In this document: positions 16,637-23,889 of the stretch, in pieces
How positions within the stretch are numbered: position 1 is the first letter of the stretch
Layout of the letters: each line of letters starts with the position of its first letter
Assembly: GCA_003402745.1 (NCBI GenBank)
Contig: QQND01000004.1
Span: 1 to 64,000 of the forward strand
DNA from: Verrucomicrobiota bacterium
Lineage (GTDB): Bacteria; Verrucomicrobiota; Verrucomicrobiia; Chthoniobacterales; Chthoniobacteraceae
Reading direction: 5' to 3'
DNA length: 64,000 bases
The notes under the pieces: model-generated
What the model was told of the DNA's origin: nothing
Database searches by the model: none
The model's input: only the letters and a program-made list of their open reading frames with translations
Made by a program: the position numbers and the translations under genes

Positions 16637-17344
16637 CTAAGCCTTATATTGCCGGAACCGTTCGCCGACCACATCCCAGTTGAGGATTTGAAGGACGGCT
16701 TTGAGGTAGTCTGCTCGGCGGTTTTGGTACTTGAGATAGTAGGCGTGTTCCCAGACGTCCACGCAAAGGAGAGGGTAGGCACCGGTGCTGAGCGGGCAGT
16801 CCTGGTTGGGGGTGGATTCGATGGAGAGTTTGCCCTGACGGATGAGCAGCCAGGCCCAGCCGCTTCCAAATTGTTTGAGGCCTGCGGCCTGGATCTGCTC
16901 TTCCATCGCCTGAACGGATCCAAAGGATGCGGTTAAGGCTTTCGCAAGCTCGCCTTCCGGGGCGGAGTTTTCCTTTTTTCGCAACAACTGCCAGAACAGA
17001 GTGTGGTTATAGTGGCCGCCTCCCTGGTTGCGGATGTCTGTGCGGACGGACTCCGGAATGGACTCCAAGTTTTTGAGCAGGTCCTCGATGGAGCGCGAGG
17101 TAAGGGAGGGTTCCTTTTCCAGAGCCTGGTTGAGCTTGGCGACGTAAGCGGCGTGATGCTTGTCGTGGTGGAGTTTCATTGTTTCAGCGTCGATGAACGG
17201 CTCCAAAGCATCGTAATCGTATCCTAGCGGAGGGAGCTTGTGCACTTCGCTGGCCGGTTGCTGTGCGCTTGAAATAGCTGGATTCAAGGCAAATGCGCCA
17301 GTGGAAAGGGCCAGGGTTTTGAGGGCGTCGCGGCGGCTTAGCAT
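16637..17344 (-). CDS. Exported superoxide dismutase (Mn type)
   Basis: The protein has 235 residues from MLSRRDALKTLALS, a twin-arginine-like export signal (SRRDALK plus a hydrophobic stretch, probable cleavage near SSA-QQ). The mature SOD is complete, with ligands in LHHDKHH, GGGHYNHTLFW and DVWEHAYYLKYQ. Gly in RNQGGGHYNH together with Gln in TPNQDCPLS points to manganese rather than iron. It converts superoxide to peroxide and oxygen, here probably in the periplasm, which is unusual for this family. The track start at 17428 reads into the previous gene. It follows the MauE-like membrane gene by 20 bases. Confidence 0.93.
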   Translation of the reverse strand: MLSRRDALKTLALSTGAFALNPAISSAQQPASEVHKLPPLGYDYDALEPFIDAETMKLHHDKHHAAYVAKLNQALEKEPSLTSRSIEDLLKNLESIPESVRTDIRNQGGGHYNHTLFWQLLRKKENSAPEGELAKALTASFGSVQAMEEQIQAAGLKQFGSGWAWLLIRQGKLSIESTPNQDCPLSTGAYPLLCVDVWEHAYYLKYQNRRADYLKAVLQILNWDVVGERFRQYKA

Positions 17345-17364
17345 AAGAGGGTAGATAACAGCAT

Positions 17365-17841
17365 CTAATTGCCATTCTCCAGCGCGGATTGCAACCGTGC
17401 GCAGTGCTCCTGCGAGGCGCTGCGCCACAGGAGCAGGCTTGGGAGCAGCAGGACGACGTCTTCAACCATGCGAGTGAGTGCGGAAGTGTAAAGGTCGGAG
17501 GTTCCAAAGCATCCGCAGCTCACGTCGAGGTTCCGTGCGACGGCAGATGCGAGAGCCGCTAGGAACAGGAGGTTCAGTGCGAGGCAGAGGGCGGTTGCGC
17601 CCAAGCGCGCCCTGGGGATCCAAAGTGCAAGTGCAGCAGTGATTTCCACACAGGGCAGGAAGGTTGCAGCGAGACCAGCGGCCTCCCAGGAAAGCAGCTT
17701 ATATTGGTAAACGGCCACCAGAGTGGCGTCTGCGTCCCGAAGTTTGAGCACGCCTGCAACGAGGAAAAGAGCGGACACAAAAAGCCGGAGCGTGCCGATG
17801 GACCAGGCTTTTAATCTGGAGATTTTTAGTTCCGAGGCCAT
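17365..17841 (-). CDS. MauE/DoxX-like membrane protein with CGCFG motif
   Basis: The protein has 158 residues from MASELKISRLKAW; the upstream part of the track ORF lies inside the rhodanese gene. It has four probable membrane segments (LRLFVSALFLVAGVLKL, a second around AAGLAATFLPCVEIT, a third around ALCLALNLLFLAALAS and one near the C-terminus). A Cys pair in DVSCGCFGTSDL is the hallmark of the MauE/DoxX-type redox membrane proteins, which in known cases assist disulfide or quinone-linked thiol chemistry at the periplasmic face. Its start overlaps the end of the rhodanese gene by 16 bases, so the two are likely translated together. Confidence 0.8.
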   Translation of the reverse strand: MASELKISRLKAWSIGTLRLFVSALFLVAGVLKLRDADATLVAVYQYKLLSWEAAGLAATFLPCVEITAALALWIPRARLGATALCLALNLLFLAALASAVARNLDVSCGCFGTSDLYTSALTRMVEDVVLLLPSLLLWRSASQEHCARLQSALENGN

Positions 17842-18206
17842 GCCGCCCAGCCTCCCTCTAAAAGATAAACATCCTTGGTTTTGAATTCTTTTTGAATCAG
17901 ACGCGCGACGCGGAGCGCCCGGTCGCTGCCAGTGCCTTCGCCATAGACGACTATTTTTTTGCCGGGCGTCCAAACCAGACGGACGCTTTCCAGCGCCAAA
18001 GCTGCCTCGTTTTCATCAAAAGATATTGCTCCGGGGATATGATTTGAATCAAAGCGCTCTTTTTGACGAACATCGATCCAGACAAACTCGTATTGACGGT
18101 CGCGAGCCTCGAGCGATTTGAGATCGCGAAATTCCGCGGGTGGCTTCCACTTTAGATCAAAATGAAGCGTCGCTGCCGCGGGCACGAACGCGATACAGAG
18201 GAGCAC
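17826..18206 (-). CDS. Exported rhodanese-like domain protein lacking the catalytic Cys
   Basis: This is a single rhodanese domain after a short hydrophobic leader (VLLCIAFVPAAA). WIDVRQKERFDSNHIPGAISF and LLEGGWAAWPRN are the family's DxR-x-HIxGA and GG-x-xW motifs. The active-site loop, normally VVYCxxGxRS, reads VVYGEGTGSDRA, so the sulfur-carrying Cys is replaced by Gly and the domain is probably non-catalytic. The track starts at a GTG that leaves a truncated signal peptide. Reading upstream in frame gives LKIAAPSSIAVALKQALVLL from a CTG at 18257 that overlaps the previous stop as CTGA, which would complete the signal peptide. The true start is therefore uncertain. It overlaps the MauE-like gene. 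Confidence 0.75.
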   Translation of the reverse strand: MLLCIAFVPAAATLHFDLKWKPPAEFRDLKSLEARDRQYEFVWIDVRQKERFDSNHIPGAISFDENEAALALESVRLVWTPGKKIVVYGEGTGSDRALRVARLIQKEFKTKDVYLLEGGWAAWPRN

Positions 18207-18253
18207 CAGAGCCTGTTTCAGCGCAACTGCGATTGAGCTGGGGGCTGCGATTT

Positions 18254-19300
18254 TCAGAGGACGTCTACGATTGTTCCGGTGCGTGCGCTTTGGTAGCAGG
18301 CGACGATAATGGAGATGGCGCGGCGCGCCTCTTCCCCGGGGATCATAGGGGCGCGTTTATCGCGAATGGCGAGGGCGAGGTCTTCCACCAGACGGCGGTG
18401 CCCTTCCACGCTGATTGCCTTTGGGTCTGCGGTGCCGCCGCCGATTTTGCCACCGTCCTCGTTGGCCAGAATCGAGGCGTCCGAAGGCAGGGGGTCGGCG
18501 AAGTCCCATCGGACAATTTTGTCGTTCACTAGAGCCGCAGAACCCTTGTTTCCTGTGATTTCGATCCGCAGGTCAGAACCGGGGAAGCTGGAGGTGGCTG
18601 CCTCGATGACGCCCAGAGAACCGTCCGGGAACTGGAGTGTTGCCGAGAGGGTGTCTTCTGTTTCGATCATCGCGTGAGCGCGCGTCGCTGCGAAGGCTCC
18701 GACGCGTTGAGGAAGTCCGACCAACCATTGGAGGAGATCCACCGCGTGAATGCCCTGGTTCATGAGGGCCCCGCCGCCGTCGAGTTTCCACGTGCCTTTC
18801 CAGTTGGAGGAGGTGTAGTATTCGTCTGTGCGCCACCATTTAATGTAGGCGCTGCTGAGACTCAAGCGGCCGAATCTACCGGCCTCGACCGCCTGCTTTA
18901 GGAGTTGGGCGCCTCGGCCCAGCCGATTTTGAAAGACTCCGGCGAGTAGACCGCCTCCTTTTTGGGCTGCGGCAATGATCTTGTCCACCGACTCTAGGGT
19001 CACGTCCATGGGCTTCTCACAGAGAACTGCTTTGCCTGCGGAGAGCAAAGGGACGGCGGCTTCCGCGTGTGCGCCGCTAGGGGTGGTGATGCAGACCGCT
19101 TGGACGGCGGGGTCGTGGGCAAGCTCGTCGAGGTTTGAAGCCGCCTTCACGCCGAGGCTTGCGGCGAATTCGCGGCATTTTTCGGGTTGGCGCGAATAAA
19201 CGGAAACGAGGCGCGCCTCGGGGACCATTGCGATGGCCCGGGCGTGGAATTCCGCGATCATTCCTGATCCGACAATGGCAAATCCGATGGGTTGACTCAT
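18254..19300 (-). CDS. Gfo/Idh/MocA-family oxidoreductase
   Basis: The 348-residue protein has an N-terminal Rossmann fold (FAIVGSGMIAEFHARAI), the characteristic CEKPMDVTLESVDKII with the catalytic EKP Lys at about residue 97, and a C-terminal alpha/beta domain with GIHAVDLLQWLVG. Members oxidise or reduce sugars and cyclitols with NAD(P); the specific sugar is not readable. There is no signal peptide, so it is cytosolic. It is the first gene of the seven-gene minus-strand run. Its stop overlaps the possible CTG start of the rhodanese-like gene. Confidence 0.92.
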   Translation of the reverse strand: MSQPIGFAIVGSGMIAEFHARAIAMVPEARLVSVYSRQPEKCREFAASLGVKAASNLDELAHDPAVQAVCITTPSGAHAEAAVPLLSAGKAVLCEKPMDVTLESVDKIIAAAQKGGGLLAGVFQNRLGRGAQLLKQAVEAGRFGRLSLSSAYIKWWRTDEYYTSSNWKGTWKLDGGGALMNQGIHAVDLLQWLVGLPQRVGAFAATRAHAMIETEDTLSATLQFPDGSLGVIEAATSSFPGSDLRIEITGNKGSAALVNDKIVRWDFADPLPSDASILANEDGGKIGGGTADPKAISVEGHRRLVEDLALAIRDKRAPMIPGEEARRAISIIVACYQSARTGTIVDVL

Positions 19301-19599
19301 AGATTGGTGAGTTTATGGGAGTCGGATACGTTGGCGCAATTGTGGCTTTTGAAAAGGATCTACAATTTGACTGCACGAGCGCTTCAAGCGGGGAGAGGTC
19401 TGGGCTGGATGGGTGATGCGTGGGGAGTTGCTTTTGCCGTTTTCTCCGTTCACGAAGGCTGCCGAGAGAGTTTGGTGGCTGCAGAATTGGAGGCGTCTCT
19501 TAGTTGCGGACGCCTGTTTATTCGCTGATGCGAGAGAAAAGCAGGCGAATGCGTCGAGAATTGCCTTCGTCTATCGGCGAAACTTGATAATTCAGTGGA
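19301..19599. promoter_or_regulatory. Divergent intergenic region with hairpin
   Basis: About 300 bases separate the divergent Gfo/Idh and cupredoxin genes, so both promoters should lie here. An inverted repeat GGCGTC (19492-19497) / GACGCC (19509-19514) is the one clear structure. A TTGCCT with a TGATAAT-like box near 19585 could serve the cupredoxin gene but would leave almost no leader. The short ORFs in this stretch have no protein-like features. Confidence 0.35.
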
Positions 19600-20802
19600 A
19601 TGCGATCCCCCAGAGGTTCATTTTCGTTGCTCGGTTTGTTGCTAAGCGTCCCCGCTTCGATGGCGTTGGCTCAGGAGCCTGCGGTTTCTACGGGCGCGGC
19701 GGCTGTCCCTGTCCCTGCGGCCCCGGCCCCTGCCGTGAATCCCGCCAAACCGGCCAGCGTAAAAAAGCCACGCATTGTGACGCTGAAAATGGCGGAGGGC
19801 CTCCGGTTTGATCCGCCCCGGTTGGAGGCGCAACCTGGGGAATTGCTGAAGTTTGAAATCGAGAATATCGATATCTCTCACCAGCCGCACAATTTTGTGC
19901 TGGTTAAACCGGGGCAGGTGCAGGAGTTGGTGAAGATTTCCACGGAGATGGGAGAGACCGGTCCCAACAAAGGGTTCATCCCGGAGCATCCCTCGGTTCT
20001 GGCTTCGAGCGGCAAGGTGGTTGATCCCGACGGGAAGGTGGAGCTTCTTTTCACGACTCCGAAGGAACCCGGGGTTTACGGGTACGTCTGCTCCGTGCCC
20101 GGCCATGGAATGGTGATGTACGGCGCTCTCTACGTGGGCACACCGATGCCGCCGCTTGCAAAGGATCCCAACATTCCCCAGCTGACTTTGGAGAAAGGGC
20201 TCGTCGGTGGAGGACGCCGCCCTTTTGTGCAGAGGATTTTCATGCCGAAGTCCGGCCCGGCATCGGTCGCCGTCGCGCTTCCCGGGACGTTAAATTATTG
20301 CTTTGATGCCGGAACATGCAGCGTACGTTACGTTTGGAGCGGGCCTTTTTTGGATGGCAGCAAGCACTGGAGGGGGAGCGGTAAAGACCTTGGCGAGCTG
20401 GGAGATCTGGCTTGGTGGAGTTCCGACGCCTCGCTTTTGCGTTTCGGAGGGGGGAAAGAAGACTCCTCTGTTGAAAGGAAATTTCTCGGGTACACGATCG
20501 CCGAGGGGTTGCCTGAGTTTCATTACCGAGTTGGAAAGCAGGAGGTCTTTCAAACGGTGCTTGTCTCGGGCAGTGGCATCGAGATGCGTTTCCGGCTGCC
20601 TCAGGTGAAGTCCAAGGTGACGATCGCCACCGATGGCGGCGGACTCTGGAAGTGCTCGGCTGGAGTGGACCGCAAGGGGATGTTTGAGATTCCTGCGGCC
20701 AAGGCAAAACAGTTCAGCGTGTTTCTTGAACAAAAAGATCCACCACCGAACAAGGATGCAGCAACTCCTGTTTCCAAGAATACACACTCCCACACCCCCT
20801 GA
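19600..20802 (+). CDS. Exported cupredoxin (auracyanin/azurin-like) with extra C-terminal domain
   Basis: This 400-residue precursor has a signal peptide (GSFSLLGLLLSVPASMALAQ) and an Ala/Pro linker leading to a type-1 copper domain (about residues 55-190). The ligands are visible: His in SHQPHNFVLVKPG, then Cys, His and Met in YVCSVPGHGMVMYG. A second domain follows (about 205-380, with GTLNYCFDAGTCSVRYVW and a Trp-rich GDLAWWSS), of a type I have seen only in PVC-group secreted proteins and cannot name. The C-terminus is Pro/His-rich (NTHSHTP). It should shuttle electrons in the periplasm. The next gene starts 2 bases downstream, so the two are co-translated. Confidence 0.85.
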   Translation: MRSPRGSFSLLGLLLSVPASMALAQEPAVSTGAAAVPVPAAPAPAVNPAKPASVKKPRIVTLKMAEGLRFDPPRLEAQPGELLKFEIENIDISHQPHNFVLVKPGQVQELVKISTEMGETGPNKGFIPEHPSVLASSGKVVDPDGKVELLFTTPKEPGVYGYVCSVPGHGMVMYGALYVGTPMPPLAKDPNIPQLTLEKGLVGGGRRPFVQRIFMPKSGPASVAVALPGTLNYCFDAGTCSVRYVWSGPFLDGSKHWRGSGKDLGELGDLAWWSSDASLLRFGGGKEDSSVERKFLGYTIAEGLPEFHYRVGKQEVFQTVLVSGSGIEMRFRLPQVKSKVTIATDGGGLWKCSAGVDRKGMFEIPAAKAKQFSVFLEQKDPPPNKDAATPVSKNTHSHTP

Positions 20803-20804
20803 TC

Positions 20805-22397
20805 ATGACATCCCGAGTTTCTGTTCTTAGTTTTTTAACGGTAGTGGCTGGCTCGCCTGTCGCTTTCACTGCGGAAAATGCTTCAACTCCGAAGCCTGTC
20901 GTCGCCGCCGCTCATGCGGGATTGGGCGCGCATGGTGGGTCGGGGAGAGACATTCTGATGGCCAAGTTTTATAAGATCTCAGAGATCAAGGGGCCCCAGG
21001 GCGTGGATCCGCAAGTGGGGGCGTTGTGCCCGATGCCTGACGGGCGCATGGCGGTGGCTTTTCACCGCGGGGAAGTGGCTTTTTATGACCCTGCGAAAAG
21101 CGCTTGGTCGATCTTTGCGGAAGGATTGCACGAGCCCTTGGGGCTTCTGAACGAGTCTGATGGCAGCCTTTTGGTGATGCAACGTCCGGAACTCACGCGT
21201 TTGCGCGACTCGAAAGGGGCTGGTAAGGCTGACATTTTCGAGACTGTTTGGGATGGGTTTGGAATGACCGGAAACTACCACGAGTTTGCTTTCGGCCCGG
21301 TTCGGAACGCGCAGGGGAAGTTGTTTGTGGGGCTGAATTTAGCTTCCTCCGGGGACACGGTCAATCAGGAGGTGCGCGGGGAGTGGCTTTCCATAGGACT
21401 GGATCGAAAGGAGTTTTACGGCGACTGGAAGAAGAACAGCAAGCTTGCCGGGCGCATGTATTCGCGGGTCCCGTGGCGCGGTTGGATTATGGAAGTTGAT
21501 CCCGTCAGCGGCAAAGCAAAGCCTTATGCGAGCGGGTTTCGTTCACCGGACGGTCTTGGACTTGATGGTGAAGGCAACCTTGTTGTGTCGGACAATCAGG
21601 GGGACTGGCGCGGTTCAAGCGAGCTGCACGTGGTGCAAAAGGGAGGATTTTACGGTCATCCCGCTTCTTTGCCCTGGAGGGAAGACTGGGGCAAACAGAA
21701 ACCGTTGGGAGTGTCTGTGGAGAAATTAAACAAAATGCGCACCCCAGCGGCGGTTTGGTTCCCGCATATGTCCTATGCGAACTCTCCTACTCAGATGGTG
21801 AGTATTCCAAAGACACCGGCTTGGGGTCCCTATGGCGGGCAGATGCTTATCGGGGAGATGAATGTTCCAAAACTGCTGCGCGTCACAACCGAGAAGGTGA
21901 GGGGAGTATGGCAGGGAGCGTGTTATCCGTTCATTGAGACGGCTGCGTTGAAACCTGGGCTTCACCGTCTGGCATTTTTAGGCGACAATTTGTGGGTGGG
22001 GCGCACGCACCTGACGTGGGCTGGGGGGGAAAACATCGGAGTGGTTCAACCCGTTGGACCGGCTCCTTTGGACGCTCTGGAGATTAACCTCACCAAAACA
22101 GGGTTTAAAGTGCGTTTCACACACCCCTTGTCAGCCTCTTGTAACAACCGCGCTCTGTGGAATATCCGCCGGTATACATACGCCTACCACGTAGAGTACG
22201 GTTCTCCTGAATTAGAGGAAGAGTGGCTGACTCCGACGGATGTGATTCTGACCGAAGACGGTCGCTGTGCCGAACTGATCTTCGGTGAACTCCGCGAGGA
22301 TTTTGTGTACGACTTTTTCTTCGACAAGCTCTACAGCGCATCGGGGCAGGTACCGCTCAACATTCGGGCAGCCTACACGCTTCGAAAGAAGTTTTGA
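20805..22397 (+). CDS. Secreted beta-propeller, glucose/sorbosone dehydrogenase-like
   Basis: The 530-residue protein starts 2 bases after the cupredoxin stop. It has a signal peptide (VSVLSFLTVVAGSPVAFTA) and propeller-type repeats: VGALCPMPDGRMAVAFHRG, LHEPLGLLNESDG, FRSPDGLGLDGEGNLVVSDNQGDW. The last is the FRNPxGLxxDxxGxLxxxDNQG motif of PVC-type quinoprotein-like glucose/sorbosone dehydrogenases. No heme motif (CxxCH) is present. The pairing with a cupredoxin suggests an oxidase or dehydrogenase passing electrons to copper, but cofactor binding cannot be proved from sequence. Confidence 0.8.
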   Translation: MTSRVSVLSFLTVVAGSPVAFTAENASTPKPVVAAAHAGLGAHGGSGRDILMAKFYKISEIKGPQGVDPQVGALCPMPDGRMAVAFHRGEVAFYDPAKSAWSIFAEGLHEPLGLLNESDGSLLVMQRPELTRLRDSKGAGKADIFETVWDGFGMTGNYHEFAFGPVRNAQGKLFVGLNLASSGDTVNQEVRGEWLSIGLDRKEFYGDWKKNSKLAGRMYSRVPWRGWIMEVDPVSGKAKPYASGFRSPDGLGLDGEGNLVVSDNQGDWRGSSELHVVQKGGFYGHPASLPWREDWGKQKPLGVSVEKLNKMRTPAAVWFPHMSYANSPTQMVSIPKTPAWGPYGGQMLIGEMNVPKLLRVTTEKVRGVWQGACYPFIETAALKPGLHRLAFLGDNLWVGRTHLTWAGGENIGVVQPVGPAPLDALEINLTKTGFKVRFTHPLSASCNNRALWNIRRYTYAYHVEYGSPELEEEWLTPTDVILTEDGRCAELIFGELREDFVYDFFFDKLYSASGQVPLNIRAAYTLRKKF

Positions 22398-22405
22398 GTT
22401 GGATT

Positions 22406-22438
22406 GCTGCCTGCGAAAGGCGTTTTTTTGCGGGCAGC
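22406..22438. terminator. Probable terminator between convergent genes
   Basis: GCTGCCTGC pairs with GCGGGCAGC around a loop that contains a run of seven T. An inner GCCT/AGGC stem directly precedes that T-run and gives a conventional plus-strand terminator shape. It sits between the propeller gene and the convergent DUF1501 gene. Confidence 0.45.
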
Positions 22439-23887
22439 TCAGCTTAAAATAGCTTTCACCACCTTGCCGTGGACGTCGGTCAGTCGGTACCGGCGTCCTT
22501 GGAATTTGTAGGTGAGGGCTTCGTGGTCCAGCCCAAGTTGGTTGAGCAGGGTTGCTTGAAGGTCGTGCACGTGGACGCCGTCTTGAACAACGTTGTAGCC
22601 GAGTTCATCCGTTTCGCCGTAGACCATACCGCCCTTGATGCCGCCGCCGGCCATCCACATTGTGAAGCAGCGTGGATGATGGTCGCGTCCGAAGTTATTG
22701 CTTAATTTTCCCTGGCAGTAGTTGGTGCGGCCGAATTCACCGCCCCAGACAACGAGTGTGTCGTCGAGCATTCCCCGCTGTTTGAGGTCTTGCAAGAGAG
22801 CGGCGCAGCCGCGGTCGGTTTCCTTGCACAGCTTTGGAATGGCCCCTGGGACCCCTCCGTGGTGGTCCCAGTCTTGGTGGTAGAGTTGGATGAAGCGGAC
22901 TCCTTTTTCGGCGAGACGTCTTGCTTGGAGACAATTTGCGGCGAAAGAGCCCGGGGTTTTCGCCTCGGGTCCGTACAGATCGAAGGTAGCCTGACTTTCT
23001 GAGGAGATATCTGTGACTTCGGGGATGCTGCTCTGCATCCGGAAAGCCATTTCGTAGTTCGCGATCCGAGCCTGGATGCCGGGTTCAATTCCGGCGGTCT
23101 GGAGTTGATGCTGGTGAAGGGTCTCCATTTTGGTGAGCATCAACTTTCTGCTCTCGCTTGAGATGCCTTCGGGATTGTTGAGGTACAAGACGGGATCCTT
23201 GGCCGGGCGGAATTGCAGGCCTTGGTACTCCGCAGGCAGGAAGCCGCTCCCCCAAAGATGGGCGCCAAGGGGCTGGCCCCCTTTGCCTTTTGTGATGAGG
23301 ACCACAAACCCCGGCAGGTTGCTGTTTTCACTTCCCAACCCGTAATTAAGCCACGCCCCCATGCTTGGGCGGCCCGGAATCTGTGAGCCTGTTTGAAAAA
23401 AGGTGACGCCTGGCCCGTGGTTGATGGACTCGGTGAACATGGAGCGGATGATGCACAACTCCGGAGCTACCTCCGCAGTGTTTGGGAGATGCTCGCCAAA
23501 CCACGCTCCGGCGGGGCCGTGTTGCGAAAACTTGAAGGGCGAACCCACCATGGGAATGGACGACTGGTTGCCGGACATGCCCGTGAGTCGCTGACCGCCG
23601 CGCACCGAGTCGGGGAGTTGTTCGCCGTGGCGTTTGATCAACTCGGGTTTGTAATCAAAGAGGTCCAGTTGGGAGGGCCCTCCGGACATGAAAAGATAGA
23701 TGACGCGTTTGGCCTTGGCCGCGAGGTGGGGGAGGCCGCGTGTCGTTTTCGGGGCATCCGCAGCCTTCGCCTGGCTACTGGCGAGCAAGTCTGAGAGCGC
23801 CAAGCTCCCCAACCCCAGACCGGACTGACGCAGAAAGTGGCGGCGCGGTAGAACCGTCTCTACGGCGGGGTTTGAAAATGTTTGCAT
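22439..23887 (-). CDS. DUF1501 (sulfatase-like) exported protein
   Basis: This 482-residue DUF1501 protein has a twin-arginine-like leader (RRHFLRQSGLGLGSLALSD). Recognisable family blocks are AKRVIYLFMSGGPSQLDLFDYKP, GQRLTGMSGNQSSIPMVGSP, DWDHHGGV, VVWGGEFGRTNYCQG and GRDHHPRCFTMWMAGGGIKGG. The fold is related to alkaline phosphatase/sulfatase, but no activity has been established for the family to my knowledge. It begins 3 bases after the DUF1549/DUF1553 gene on the same strand, the standard PVC two-gene arrangement, implying a joint role in the periplasm. Confidence 0.93.
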   Translation of the reverse strand: MQTFSNPAVETVLPRRHFLRQSGLGLGSLALSDLLASSQAKAADAPKTTRGLPHLAAKAKRVIYLFMSGGPSQLDLFDYKPELIKRHGEQLPDSVRGGQRLTGMSGNQSSIPMVGSPFKFSQHGPAGAWFGEHLPNTAEVAPELCIIRSMFTESINHGPGVTFFQTGSQIPGRPSMGAWLNYGLGSENSNLPGFVVLITKGKGGQPLGAHLWGSGFLPAEYQGLQFRPAKDPVLYLNNPEGISSESRKLMLTKMETLHQHQLQTAGIEPGIQARIANYEMAFRMQSSIPEVTDISSESQATFDLYGPEAKTPGSFAANCLQARRLAEKGVRFIQLYHQDWDHHGGVPGAIPKLCKETDRGCAALLQDLKQRGMLDDTLVVWGGEFGRTNYCQGKLSNNFGRDHHPRCFTMWMAGGGIKGGMVYGETDELGYNVVQDGVHVHDLQATLLNQLGLDHEALTYKFQGRRYRLTDVHGKVVKAILS

Positions 23888-23889
23888 GG

